This document shows positions 33,163 through 41,947 of a stretch of DNA of 64,000 nt, piece after piece. Within the stretch, counting starts at the first letter, position 1. Each line of letters opens with the position of its first letter. A program made the translations under genes and the position numbers. The stretch is from Thermobifida alba (GTDB lineage: Bacteria; Actinomycetota; Actinomycetes; Streptosporangiales; Streptosporangiaceae): assembly GCF_023208015.1 (NCBI RefSeq), contig NZ_CP051627.1:1736001-1800000 (forward strand). The letters run 5' to 3'. The notes below the pieces were generated by a model. It was not told the DNA's origin, did not search any database, and saw nothing but the letters and a program-made list of their open reading frames with translations.

Positions 33163-33936
33163 ATGACGATTCCCACCACCACCCTCAACAACGGCGTCAC
33201 CGTGCCCCGGTTGGGCTTCGGCACCTGGCGGGTGGGGCGCGACGCCGTCGCCACGGCGCTGGAGACCGGATACCGCTGTCTCGACACCGCCGAGATGTAC
33301 CGCAACGAGACCGACGTCGCCGCGGCGCTCGCCGCCTCCGGGCTCGACCGCGCGGAGGTGTTCGTCACCACCAAGGTCTGGAACGACCACCACGGCCGCC
33401 GGCCGACCCTGGACGCGTTCCACGCCAGCCGCCGCCGGCTCGGACTCGACGTCGTCGACCTGTACCTCATCCACTGGCCCGCCGCCTCCGACTCCGTCAA
33501 CGTCGAGACCTGGCGCGCCCTGGAACAGCTGTACGCCGACGGGATGGTGCGCGCCATCGGCGTGTCGAACTTCTCCCCCGCCCAACTCGACGTGCTGCTC
33601 GACGCCTGCGACGTCGTGCCGGCCGTCAACCAGATCGAACTCCACCCCGCCCGTCCCCGCGTGGCCGAGCGCGCCCACCACGCCCGCCACGGCATCGCCA
33701 CCCAGGCCTGGGCTCCCCTCGCCAAGGGCGCCCTGCTCACCCACCCCGTGGTCACCGCGATCGCCGACGCCCACGCCAGGACCCCCGCCCAGGTCGTGCT
33801 GCGCTGGCACCTGCAGCACGGCATCCTCGCCATCCCCCGCTCCGCCACCCCCGAACGCATCCGCGGCAACTTCGCCGTCGCCGACTTCGCCCTCACCTCC
33901 CGGGACATGGCCGCACTGGACGCCCTCGGCGCATGA
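33163..33936 (+). CDS. Aldo/keto reductase (AKR5-like)
   Basis: 257 residues from ATG 33163; GAGGAG lies nine bases upstream. The frame extends to a GTG at 33130, less well supported. MTIPTTTLNNGVTVPRLGFGTW is the family N-terminus (quoted in two parts: MTIPTTTLNNG and VTVPRLGFGTW). Tetrad: Asp and Tyr in CLDTAEMYRNE, Lys in VTTKVWND, His in LYLIHWPA; NADPH motif IPRSATPERI at the end. Resembles 2,5-diketo-D-gluconate reductase-type enzymes reducing small aldehydes or ketones with NADPH. Confidence 0.9.
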   Translation: MTIPTTTLNNGVTVPRLGFGTWRVGRDAVATALETGYRCLDTAEMYRNETDVAAALAASGLDRAEVFVTTKVWNDHHGRRPTLDAFHASRRRLGLDVVDLYLIHWPAASDSVNVETWRALEQLYADGMVRAIGVSNFSPAQLDVLLDACDVVPAVNQIELHPARPRVAERAHHARHGIATQAWAPLAKGALLTHPVVTAIADAHARTPAQVVLRWHLQHGILAIPRSATPERIRGNFAVADFALTSRDMAALDALGA

Positions 33937-33961
33937 GCCGCACCGCCCGGCGGCACGGGCC

Positions 33962-34516
33962 TCACCGCCCGGCCAGCCACTCCTCCCGCGTCAGGGCGTA
34001 CTCCACCTCGCCGTGCTCGGCGCCCGGGATCGGCTCGGGCCAGTCGCCGTGGAAGGTGCGGACGTGGCGCAGCCCCACCTTCTCCATCACCCGCCGGGAG
34101 CGGGTGTTGACCGCCATGGTGAAGGCGACCACCCGCGCCGTCCCCCACTCGGTGAACCCGGTGCGCAGCAGGGCCCGCGCCCCCTCGGTGGCATACCCCC
34201 TGCCCCAGGCGTCGGAGCACAGCCGGTAGCCGAGCTCCACCGTCCGCGCGCCGTCGTCCAGCGGACGGAACTCGAACCAGCCCAGGAAGCGTCCGCCGCG
34301 GTCCTCGGCCGCCCAGTAGCCGCACTCCCCGGTGCACGGGTGGCGGCGCATCCGGCGCGGCAGCTCCTCGGTGCGCACCGTCTCCGGGCTGACCGGGCGG
34401 CCGCCGTTGATGAAACGCATGACGGCGGGGTCGTTGCCGAGCGCGTCCAGGTGCGCGGCGTCGGCCTCGGTGAACTCGCGCAGCACCAGGCGTCCGGTCT
34501 TCAGGAAAACCCGCAT
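33962..34516 (-). CDS. GNAT acetyltransferase, RimJ/RimL type
   Basis: 184 residues, ATG at 34514-34516. TGRLVLREFTEADAAHLDAL is the RimJ/RimL opening; acetyl-CoA motif A YRLCSDAWGRGYATEGARALL at about 93-113 (QxxGxG form GRGYAT), then VNTRSRRVMEKVGLRHV. Acetylates an N-terminus or a small amine such as spermidine. Faces the aldo/keto reductase tail to tail. No ribosome site; GACGAT six bases before the ATG is a weak -10 candidate. Confidence 0.87.
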   Translation of the reverse strand: MRVFLKTGRLVLREFTEADAAHLDALGNDPAVMRFINGGRPVSPETVRTEELPRRMRRHPCTGECGYWAAEDRGGRFLGWFEFRPLDDGARTVELGYRLCSDAWGRGYATEGARALLRTGFTEWGTARVVAFTMAVNTRSRRVMEKVGLRHVRTFHGDWPEPIPGAEHGEVEYALTREEWLAGR

Positions 34517-34589
34517 GCCCCCATCGTCGGACGGGCAGGGCCGCCGGGTCCACCGGTTTACCGGCCGCGGGAACCGGTGGCGTCCCGCC

Positions 34590-36113
34590 TCACCGCGGGT
34601 AGGTCACCGTGTGCGTCTCGGTCATCTCCATCAGGCCCTCGAAACCCATCTCGCGGCCCATGCCGCTCTGCCGGAACCCGCCGAACGGCGCGCGGTCGTC
34701 CGCGGCCACCGCGGTGACGTCGTTGATCCAGGTGGTGCCGGTACGCAGCCGTGCGGCCACCTCGCCGGCGCGGTCCAGGTCGGCGCTCCACACCGACGAG
34801 CACAGCCCCGACCAGTCCCGGTTGACCGTGTCGACCACCCGGTCCAGGTCGTCGTAGGGCAGGATCGGCAGGGCCGGGCCGAACTGCTCCTCGACCACGA
34901 TGCTCTCGTCGTGCGGCGGGTCCAGGACCAGGGCGGGACGCAGGAAGTAGCCCCCGCTCAGCTCCACCTCGTCGCCGAACGTGCCGAACTCGCGCACCTC
35001 GCAGTCCACGGCCCGGGCCCGGTCGACCAGGTCGCGCACGTGGTCGCGCCGCCGGGAGTTGTTGAGCGGCCCCATCGTGGTGTCCGGGTGCAGCCCGTGG
35101 CCGATCCGGTGGCCGGCCAGCTGCGCCGACATGCCCTCGACCAGTTCGTGGTAGCGGGACCGGTGCACGTAGACGCGTTTGACGCCCGTGCACGCCTGGC
35201 CGGCGGTCAGGAAGGAGCCGACGGTCAGGCGCTCGATCGTGGCCGGGCCGAGTTCGGCGTCGTCCAGGACGATCGCGGGGTCGTTGCCGCCGAGCCCCAG
35301 CGTCACCCGGGTCACGTTGTCGGCCGCCACCCGCATGATGTGCCTGCCGGTTTCGGTGCTGCCGGTGAAGACGATCCGCCGCACCCGCGGGTCCCGGACG
35401 AGCGGGGAGACGGCCTCGTTGCTTCCGGTGACGGCGTTGAGCACCCCGGCGGGCAGCCGTTCGGCGAGCAGCCGGAGCGTGCTCACCACCGTCAGGGGGG
35501 CGGTGGGCGGCGGTTTGACGATCACGCTGTTGCCCGCCACGAGGGCGTAGGGGAGGCTCGCGGCGAGGACCGCCAGCGGCCAGTTGTAGGGGATGATGAT
35601 CGTCACCACGCCCAGCGGCATCACCGAGATCTCGGAGCGCAGCCGCGGCGGGGCCGCCGTCCCGCTCTCCGCCGCGCCGACCGGGACGGTGCCCTCCTGC
35701 CGGGGCTGCGGCAGCAGGCGGCGCACCCCGCGCAGCTCCCCGGCCATTCCGGCGGCCAGCGTGCACCGCCGGGCGAACACCGCCAGCTCGGCCTGCGCCT
35801 CGGCACGGGGTTTGCCGTTCTCCCGGACCAGCAGCTCCACCCGCGCGTCGTGGTCCTCCGCCAGGTTCCGCAGCGCCTCCAGGAGGAGTTCGGCGCGCTG
35901 TTCCGGTTCCAGCGCGCTCCAGGCGGGCCACGCGGCGTCGGCGGCGTCCACCGCCTGCCGGGACTGCTCCGGGGTCGCCGCCGCGGCGTGCCCGACGACC
36001 TGTTGGGGGGCGGCCGGGTCGAAGACCGGGAACCAGTCCTCGGCTCCCTCGATCTCCCCGCCGATCAGCAGCCCGGTGAGGACCTGCTGTCTGCTGCCCG
36101 CTGTCTGAGTCAT
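34590..36113 (-). CDS. Aldehyde dehydrogenase with altered general-base position
   Basis: 507 residues, start ATG 36111-36113. Full ALDH domain: NAD-binding region with YNWPLAVLAASLPYALVAGNSVIVKPPP, GSTETGR motif near 251, catalytic cysteine Cys308 in GQACTGVKR, and PFGGFRQSGMGRE near the end. The usual LELGG motif that carries the general-base glutamate reads LGLGG here (Gly273, codon GGG at 35295-35297). Loss of this base would weaken deacylation of the thioester. Otherwise most like small-aldehyde NAD-dependent enzymes such as those for vanillin or betaine aldehyde. Downstream of the VIT gene on the same strand? No: the VIT gene lies upstream in transcription, 103 bases away. Confidence 0.88.
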   Translation of the reverse strand: MTQTAGSRQQVLTGLLIGGEIEGAEDWFPVFDPAAPQQVVGHAAAATPEQSRQAVDAADAAWPAWSALEPEQRAELLLEALRNLAEDHDARVELLVRENGKPRAEAQAELAVFARRCTLAAGMAGELRGVRRLLPQPRQEGTVPVGAAESGTAAPPRLRSEISVMPLGVVTIIIPYNWPLAVLAASLPYALVAGNSVIVKPPPTAPLTVVSTLRLLAERLPAGVLNAVTGSNEAVSPLVRDPRVRRIVFTGSTETGRHIMRVAADNVTRVTLGLGGNDPAIVLDDAELGPATIERLTVGSFLTAGQACTGVKRVYVHRSRYHELVEGMSAQLAGHRIGHGLHPDTTMGPLNNSRRRDHVRDLVDRARAVDCEVREFGTFGDEVELSGGYFLRPALVLDPPHDESIVVEEQFGPALPILPYDDLDRVVDTVNRDWSGLCSSVWSADLDRAGEVAARLRTGTTWINDVTAVAADDRAPFGGFRQSGMGREMGFEGLMEMTETHTVTYPR

Positions 36114-36216
36114 CCCTGCTGCCCCCGTGTGCGTGACGGTCGCGTCGTTCCGCGCGGCTACCCGGGCGCCTGCCCCGCAAACACCGCCGTGGCCGGGCGG
36201 AACGGGGGTGTCGGGG

Positions 36217-37299
36217 TCAGACGACCGTCGCCCCGAACAGCAGTCCCAGCAGGTAGGTGGTTGCCGCCGCGCCCGCGCCGATCGCGAGTTGGCGCAGCGC
36301 GCGCCGCAGCGGCGGGGCCCCCGAGAGCACGCCCACGACGGCGCCGACGGCCAGCAGCGCCGCCCCGGTGACCGCTCCGGCCACCGCGACCGCGGCCCCG
36401 CCCGCCATCCCAGCGAGGAACGGCAGCACCGGCAGTGCCGCGCCGGCGGCGAAGAACACGAAGCTGGAGACGGCCGCGCCGAACCCGGTGCCCACGACCT
36501 CGGGGTCGGCGACGCCGGGGAGTTCCGGCAGCGGGCCGGTCCTGCTGCGGCGCAGCACGGTGTCGGCGCGGTGCCGCGCCTCCTCCGCGGACATGCCGCG
36601 CGCCCGGTAGACCAGGGCGAGCTCGTTGGCGTCGACGTCGAGGCGGGGGATGGACTCGCGGGCCGCCTCGTCGGGGGCGGAGGCGCTCAACAGCTCCCGC
36701 TGGGAGCTGACCGAGACGTACTCGCCCGCGGCCATCGACAGCGCCCCGGCCAGCAGGCCGGACAGTCCGGTGAGCAGGACGGTCCCGGGGGTGGCGCCGC
36801 CGCCGACCACGCCGAGGACCAGGGCGATGTTGCTGACCAGGCCGTCGTTGACGCCGAACACCGCGGCGCGCAGGGTGCCGGACAGGCGCGCGCGGCCCCG
36901 CATCGCCAGTCCGCGCACCACCTCGGCGTGGATCCGCTCGTCGGCCACGATGGACGCGGGGACGTCGGGGGCTCCGTAGGGGATGCGGTTCTCGGCCCGC
37001 TGCATCAGCGCCAGCACGAACACCCAGCCGAGGTGGCGGGCGAGGAAGGCCAGTGTCCGCATGCGCAGGGTGCCGCGCCGCGGCCTGCCGATCCGCTCGC
37101 CCAGCAGGCGCTCCCAGTGGGCGGCGTGGCGCGCCTCGGCCTCGGCCAGAGCCAGCAGGATCTCCCGTTCCTCCCCGTGGCGGCGCTCGGCCAGCTCCCG
37201 GTAGACCCGGGCCTCCTCCCGTTCGTCGGCGAGCCTGCGGCGCCACCGGCGCAGTGTCGCGGGGGACGGATCGGAAAGCCCGGGTCGCTGCTCGTCCAT
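36217..37299 (-). CDS. Erythrin-VIT1 fusion iron/manganese transporter (MbfA-like)
   Basis: 360 residues, ATG 37297-37299, purine-rich GAGGAAGAAG upstream. N-terminal ferritin-like helical domain (about 15-145) with carboxylate/histidine motifs EEARVYREL, EAEARHAAHWE and DERIHAE; then a VIT1/CCC1 membrane domain (about 150-360) with the signature FGVNDGLVSN near 149, AAGEYVSVSSQREL near 194, and five helices. In MbfA of alpha-proteobacteria this combination exports iron and protects against peroxide. Likely Fe(II)/Mn(II) efflux at the cytoplasmic membrane with the ferritin-like part as metal sensor or ferroxidase. Far from the MntR-like gene, so common control cannot be claimed. Confidence 0.9.
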   Translation of the reverse strand: MDEQRPGLSDPSPATLRRWRRRLADEREEARVYRELAERRHGEEREILLALAEAEARHAAHWERLLGERIGRPRRGTLRMRTLAFLARHLGWVFVLALMQRAENRIPYGAPDVPASIVADERIHAEVVRGLAMRGRARLSGTLRAAVFGVNDGLVSNIALVLGVVGGGATPGTVLLTGLSGLLAGALSMAAGEYVSVSSQRELLSASAPDEAARESIPRLDVDANELALVYRARGMSAEEARHRADTVLRRSRTGPLPELPGVADPEVVGTGFGAAVSSFVFFAAGAALPVLPFLAGMAGGAAVAVAGAVTGAALLAVGAVVGVLSGAPPLRRALRQLAIGAGAAATTYLLGLLFGATVV

Positions 37300-37435
37300 G
37301 CGGGGTCTTCTTCCTCGATCCGCCGTCGGCTACACGGCGGACCGGCCGCCGGTTCCGCGTCCCCGCAGGCCGGGCCCGCTCCCGCCGCCGGCTGCGGGCC
37401 CCACCTCCGATTCCAGATAATTCCTACTTGTTTAG

Positions 37436-37464
37436 TTGACTTTAGATGCGGGGCGACATACCTT
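37436..37464 (+). promoter_or_regulatory. Promoter of the organosulfur operon
   Basis: TTGACT (37436-37441), 17 bases, TACCTT (37459-37464): near-ideal housekeeping promoter; transcription would start near 37471, giving a 90-base leader. The -35 lies in TTTAGTTGACTTTA (37431-37444), a dyad with AGT/ACT arms that could bind a repressor. Confidence 0.7.
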
Positions 37465-37561
37465 CATGACGTCCGGCCGCTGCCGCGGACGCCGGCGGCC
37501 TTCCCTCCCGCCTCTCGCCGCGGCCGTGCCACCCGCCCGGCCGCCACGGAAAAGAGCAGCC

Positions 37562-38665
37562 ATGCACACCAGACGACACTTCCTGCGGTACACCGCGACC
37601 GCCGCGGCCGCTCCCCTCCTGACCGCGTGCGCCCCGTCGCACAGCCCGGGCGCCGCCGGGGAGGCCACCGTCCTGCGCCACCAGGGCTCCCCGGGAGCCG
37701 TCAGCTTCCCCGAGCTCGCCGTCGACCTCGGCTACCTCGACGGCGTCGCACTGGAGTGGGTCGGCGACACCACCAGCGGCCCCCAGTCCATCCAGGCCGC
37801 CGCCACCGGAGACACCGGGTACGGCGGGGCGTTCAACGGGGCGATCCTCAAACTCGTCGCCGCCGGGGCCCCGGTCACCGCCGTCCTCGCCTACTACGGC
37901 TCCGACGAGACGACCTACAGCGGCTACTACGTGCCCGAGGACAGCCCCCTCACCGGGGCCCGCGACCTGGTCGGCGCGAAGGTCGCGATGAACACCCTCG
38001 GCGCGCACCACGAGTTCGTGGTCCGCGAGTGGCTGGCCCGCAACGGCCTGACCGGGGAGGAGGCCGCCCGGGTCGAACTGACCGTCGTCCCACCCGTCAA
38101 CGCCGAGCAGGCGCTGCGCAGCGGCCAGGTGGACGTGGCCACCCTCAGCGGCGTCCACCGGGAAAAAGCCCTGGAACGCGGCGGCCTGCGCCCGCTCTTC
38201 ACCGACACCGACCTCCACGCGTTCAGCTACGGCAGCATCGTCCTGCGCAACGACTTCATCGAACGCGACCCCGCCGCCACACGCGCGTTCGTCGAAGGCG
38301 TGTCCCGCGCCATCCGCTGGACGCAGACCAGGCCCCGGGAGGAGGTCGTGGACCGGTTCGTCGCCGTCATCGAACGCCGGGGCCGCAACGAGGACACCGA
38401 GACCATCCAGTACTGGAAGAGCGACGGGGTGGCCGGACCCGGCGGGGTGATCGCCGAGAGGGAGTTCTCGGTCTGGCACGACTGGCTGGTGCGCAACGGA
38501 GAGCTCGCCGAGGGCCGCATCGCCCTCGCCGACGTCTACACCAACGAGTTCAACCCCTACGCCAACGGCACCTACGCGCCGAACTCCGGCCCCGACGGCG
38601 AACCCGTGTCCGCCGCCCCCTCGGCCGCCTCCGGCCCCCACGGAACCGCCGGAGGCGGGCGGTGA
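37562..38665 (+). CDS. ABC transporter substrate-binding lipoprotein (SsuA/TauA/NMT1-like)
   Basis: 367 residues from ATG 37562 (GGAAAAGAG upstream). Signal with twin arginines (TRRHFL, Arg4-Arg5) and a lipobox LLTAC whose Cys23 is lipidated; so exported by Tat or Sec and anchored outside the membrane. The rest is the periplasmic-binding type 2 fold of NMT1/SsuA proteins: GSPGAVSFPELAVDLGYLDG, GPQSIQAAATGDTGYGGAFNGA, LVGAKVAMNTLGAHHEF, VNAEQALRSGQVDVATLSGVHREKAL. Binds an aliphatic sulfonate, taurine-like or related small anion. First gene of a four-gene operon with ATPase, permease and monooxygenase. Confidence 0.92.
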   Translation: MHTRRHFLRYTATAAAAPLLTACAPSHSPGAAGEATVLRHQGSPGAVSFPELAVDLGYLDGVALEWVGDTTSGPQSIQAAATGDTGYGGAFNGAILKLVAAGAPVTAVLAYYGSDETTYSGYYVPEDSPLTGARDLVGAKVAMNTLGAHHEFVVREWLARNGLTGEEAARVELTVVPPVNAEQALRSGQVDVATLSGVHREKALERGGLRPLFTDTDLHAFSYGSIVLRNDFIERDPAATRAFVEGVSRAIRWTQTRPREEVVDRFVAVIERRGRNEDTETIQYWKSDGVAGPGGVIAEREFSVWHDWLVRNGELAEGRIALADVYTNEFNPYANGTYAPNSGPDGEPVSAAPSAASGPHGTAGGGR

Positions 38666-39504
38666 CCCCGAAACTGCGCCTGGAGCACGTCCGGCACGAG
38701 TTCACCGTGCGCGACCCGGACCGCCCGCGCCGGGCCCCGGCCCGCTTCACCGCACTGGAGGACGTCACCCTCGACATCGGTGCCGGGGAGTTCCTGGTCC
38801 TGGTCGGCCCCAGCGGCTGCGGCAAGTCCACCCTGCTGGACCTGCTGGGCGGCCTGTCCCGCCCCTCCTCCGGAAGGATCCTGCTGGACGGCTCCCCCGT
38901 CACCGGCCCCGGTCTGGACCGCGGCCTGGTCTTCCAGCAGTACGCGCTGCTGCCCTGGCGCACCGCGAGGGGCAACGTCGAGTTCGGCCTGGAGGCCAAG
39001 CGGGTCGCCCGCCGGGAACGCGCCCGGCGAGCCCGCGAGTACCTGGAACTGGTCGGCCTCGCCGGCTTCGAGGAGCACTACCCCCACGAACTGTCCGGCG
39101 GCATGAGGCAGCGCGTCGCCATCGCCCGCAGCCTCGCCTTCGACCCCGAGGTGCTGCTGATGGACGAACCGTTCGCCGCCCTGGACGCCCAGACCCGCGA
39201 AGCCCTGCAGGACGAGCTGCTGCGGATCTGGACGCACACCGGCAAGACCGTCCTGTTCGTCACCCACAGCATCGACGAGGCGGTCTACCTGGGGCAGCGG
39301 GTGGCCGTGATGACCTCGCGCCCCGGACGGATCAAGACCGTGATCGACATCGGCCTCGACCGGGGCGCCGGTACGGACCCGCGCTCCGACCCCGTGTTCG
39401 GGCAGTACCGCCACACGGTCTGGACCGAGTTGCGCGGCGAGGTGACCGCCGCCCAGCGCCTCGAACGGACCGCCGCCTCCCGGAAGGACCTCCCCCATGG
39501 CTGA
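38662..39504 (+). CDS. ABC transporter ATPase (SsuB/TauB-like)
   Basis: 280 residues; GTG 38662 overlaps the previous stop, GGAGG at 38651-38655. Walker A GPSGCGKST near 51, Q-loop VFQQYALLPW, signature LSGGMRQR near 144, Walker B VLLMDEP near 166, switch histidine VTHS near 199. PWRTARGNVEFGLE and SIDEAVYLGQRVAVMTSRPG are typical of nitrate/sulfonate/taurine importers. Powers uptake with the permease whose gene overlaps its 3' end by eight bases. Confidence 0.95.
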   Translation: MTPKLRLEHVRHEFTVRDPDRPRRAPARFTALEDVTLDIGAGEFLVLVGPSGCGKSTLLDLLGGLSRPSSGRILLDGSPVTGPGLDRGLVFQQYALLPWRTARGNVEFGLEAKRVARRERARRAREYLELVGLAGFEEHYPHELSGGMRQRVAIARSLAFDPEVLLMDEPFAALDAQTREALQDELLRIWTHTGKTVLFVTHSIDEAVYLGQRVAVMTSRPGRIKTVIDIGLDRGAGTDPRSDPVFGQYRHTVWTELRGEVTAAQRLERTAASRKDLPHG

Positions 39505-40345
39505 CACGCTCGCTCCCCCCGCACCCGCGTCGCCTCCCCGCACGCCGGGCCTCCCCGGCCCTCCGCCGCCGACGGCGTGGCTCCTCCACACCGCCGCCCG
39601 GTGGGCCAGGCGCTGCGCCGCCGTCGCCGCCCTCCTGCTGCTGTGGGAGACCGCCCCGCGGCTCGACCTGGTGGACCGCGTCTTCCTGCCGCCGCTGAGC
39701 GAGGTGCTCGACACCCTGGCGGTCCTGATCCGCAACGGCCAGATGGGCGAGCACGTGTCGGCGAGCCTGGGCCGGGGCCTGACCGGGTTCCTCGTCGCCG
39801 TGGCCGCGGCGGTCCCCCTGGGCGTGCTCCTCGCCTGGTACCGCCCGGTCCACGACCTGCTCGCCCCGCTGCTGGAACTGTTCCGCAACACCGCCGCCCT
39901 GGCCCTGCTGCCGGTCTTCGTCCTCGTCCTCGGCATCGGGGAGGCCTCCAAGATCGCGCTCGTGATCTACGCCTGCACCTTTCCGATCCTGCTGAACACC
40001 GCCACGGGGGTGCGCACCGTGGACCCGCTGCTGGTCAAGTCGGCGGTCTCCCTCGGCTTCTCGCCCGTGGGCGTGTTCGCCAGGGTCGTCCTGCCCGCGG
40101 CGCTCCCCTCGGTCTTCACCGGGATCCGGATGGCGGGCACCTCCTCCCTCCTGGTCCTCGTCGCCGCCGAGATGGTCGGGGCCCGTTCCGGCCTCGGTCA
40201 CCTCGTCAACGCCGCCCAGCTCAACTTCCAGATCACCCACATGTACGCGGGAATCATCGCGATCGCAGTGGTGGGCCTGCTCCTCAACCAGGTCCTGGCC
40301 TCCCTGGAACGGCGCTTCTCCCGCTGGCGCCCCGCTCGCGCCTGA
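39497..40345 (+). CDS. ABC transporter permease (SsuC/TauC-like)
   Basis: 282 residues, ATG 39497 inside the end of the ATPase gene. Pro-rich N-terminus then six helices from about 38; the BPD permease domain with the EAA loop TVDPLLVKSAVSLGFSPVGVF (read in two parts) near 178-198, LPAALPSVFTGIRMA and the closing MYAGIIAIAVVGLLLN. Partner of the upstream ATPase and lipoprotein in uptake of organosulfur anions. Confidence 0.94.
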   Translation: MADTLAPPAPASPPRTPGLPGPPPPTAWLLHTAARWARRCAAVAALLLLWETAPRLDLVDRVFLPPLSEVLDTLAVLIRNGQMGEHVSASLGRGLTGFLVAVAAAVPLGVLLAWYRPVHDLLAPLLELFRNTAALALLPVFVLVLGIGEASKIALVIYACTFPILLNTATGVRTVDPLLVKSAVSLGFSPVGVFARVVLPAALPSVFTGIRMAGTSSLLVLVAAEMVGARSGLGHLVNAAQLNFQITHMYAGIIAIAVVGLLLNQVLASLERRFSRWRPARA

Positions 40346-40379
40346 TCCGTCCGCCCCACCCGTGCGAACAGGAGAGACC

Positions 40380-41729
40380 ATGACGCACCCCCGACGGCAG
40401 ATGCACCTCAACGCCTTCCTCATGGGCGTGGGACACCACGAGGCCGCCTGGCGGCACCCCCGTACCGAGGCACGCCGCGTCTTCGACGCCACGCACTTCC
40501 AGGACCTGGCACGCATCGCCGAGCGCGGCAGGCTCGACGCGGTCTTCCTCGCCGACGGCCTGGCGGTGGGACACCGCGTCGAGCACAACGTCACCACCGT
40601 CTTCGAACCGGTCACCCTGCTGACCGCAGTCGCCGCGGCCACCGAGCGGATCGGCCTCATCGCGACCGCCTCCACGAGCTACCACCACCCGTTCACCCTG
40701 GCCCGGGCGTTCGCCTCGCTGGACCACATCAGCGGCGGGCGGGCCGGGTGGAACATCGTCACCTCCGGCGGCGCCGACGAGGCCGCGAACTTCGGTCTCG
40801 ACCGGATCCCCGACCACGGGGAGCGCTACGCGCGCGCCCACGAGTTCCTGGAGGCGGCGGTGCGGCTGTGGGACAGCTGGGAGGACGACGCGATCGTGCT
40901 GGACGTCGGGAGCGGCACCTTCGCCGATCCCGACCGGGTCCACCGTGTCGAGCACGCCGGTCCCCGGTTCACCATCCGCGGTCCGCTCAACAGCCCGCGG
41001 CCTCCGCAGGGCCGCCCCGTGCTGGTCCAGGCGGGCTCCTCCAAGGACGGCATCGCCTTCGCGGCCCGCTGGGCCGAGGCGGTGTTCACCGCGCAGCAGA
41101 CCCTGGAGGAGGGGCAGCGGTTCTACTCCACCCTCAGGGGGCGGCTCGCCGCCCACGGGCGCTCCCCCGACGGGATCAAGATCCTGCCCGGGATCGTGCC
41201 GTTCATCGCCGACACCGAGGCCGAGGCCAGGGAGCTCGAACAGGAGTTCACCGAACTCATCTCCCCCGCCCACGCGCTGCGGCAGCTCTCCCGGACCCTG
41301 GGCGTGGACCTGACCGGCCACCCCCTGGACGCCCCCCTGCCGCCACTGCCGCCCGCGAACGAGATCCGCGGTAACCAGAGCCGGTTCCGCCTGGTGGCCG
41401 ATCTGGCCGAACGCGAGTCGCTCACCGTGCGGCAGCTGATCTCCCGCCTCGGCGGTGGCCGCGGCCACCGCACGTTCGCCGGCACCCCCGAACAGGTGGC
41501 CGACGAACTGCAGACCTGGTTCACCGAGGGCGCCGCCGACGGGTTCACCATCATGCCTCCCTACCTGCCCGGCGGCCTGTCGGACTTCGTCGACCACGTG
41601 GTGCCCGTCCTCCGGGAGCGCGGCCTGTTCCGCACCGACTACACCGGCCGGACCCTGCGGGAGCACTACGGACTGGACCGGCCCGCCAGTGTCTTCGAGC
41701 GCTCCGACAGCTCGGGGATCGCGGTCTGA
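40380..41729 (+). CDS. FMN-dependent LLM monooxygenase (NtaA/SnaA/DszA-like)
   Basis: 449 residues from ATG 40380 with GGAGA a few bases upstream. Bacterial-luciferase-like barrel: MHLNAFLMGVGHHEAAWRHP start, LAVGHRVEHNVTTVFEPVTLL, HHPFTLARAFASLDHISGGRAGWNIVTS (typical of NtaA/SoxA/DszA group), VQAGSSKDGIAFAARWAEAVFTAQQ and the C-terminal DGFTIMPPYLPGGLSDFVDHVVP. Uses reduced FMN from a separate reductase to oxidise a C-S or C-N bond. With a sulfonate-type importer upstream and a sulfite exporter downstream, desulfonation with release of sulfite is the best reading. No flavin reductase gene is nearby. Confidence 0.9.
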   Translation: MTHPRRQMHLNAFLMGVGHHEAAWRHPRTEARRVFDATHFQDLARIAERGRLDAVFLADGLAVGHRVEHNVTTVFEPVTLLTAVAAATERIGLIATASTSYHHPFTLARAFASLDHISGGRAGWNIVTSGGADEAANFGLDRIPDHGERYARAHEFLEAAVRLWDSWEDDAIVLDVGSGTFADPDRVHRVEHAGPRFTIRGPLNSPRPPQGRPVLVQAGSSKDGIAFAARWAEAVFTAQQTLEEGQRFYSTLRGRLAAHGRSPDGIKILPGIVPFIADTEAEARELEQEFTELISPAHALRQLSRTLGVDLTGHPLDAPLPPLPPANEIRGNQSRFRLVADLAERESLTVRQLISRLGGGRGHRTFAGTPEQVADELQTWFTEGAADGFTIMPPYLPGGLSDFVDHVVPVLRERGLFRTDYTGRTLREHYGLDRPASVFERSDSSGIAV

Positions 41730-41739
41730 CCTCCCGGCG

Positions 41740-41777
41740 TCCCGTCCCGCCGCGGCCCCCTGCGCGGCGGGACGGGA
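41740..41777 (+). terminator. Terminator of the organosulfur operon
   Basis: TCCCGTCCCGCCGCG pairs perfectly with CGCGGCGGGACGGGA over an 8-base loop, ten bases after the monooxygenase stop. Confidence 0.7.
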
Positions 41778-41902
41778 ACCGCGGGCCGCGTCCCCGCGGC
41801 ACGGCCGCCCCGCCGGAGGAGCCGGTGCCCCCGTCCGGCGTGCGACCAGCACAGCACCACGGATCCGGCGACCGACGGATTCCCAAAACCCACAAAGCCG
41901 AC

Positions 41903-41908
41903 TAAATT
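41903..41908 (+). promoter_or_regulatory. -10 candidate TAAATT upstream of the TauE/SafE gene
   Basis: In an AT-rich patch GACTAAATTAATAGG; the reverse complement carries TTTAGTCG, similar to TTTAGTTG in the organosulfur promoter. Shared regulation is possible. Confidence 0.35.
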
Positions 41909-41947
41909 AATAGGGAAACAGGTTCGCCTCCCGAAAGGCCCGTCCCC

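Noticed and set aside
37466-37561. In-frame upstream ATG extending the sulfonate-binding protein by 32 residues
   Set aside because: The extension is Arg/Pro-rich, would bury the Tat/lipoprotein signal, and lies before the predicted transcription start near 37471.
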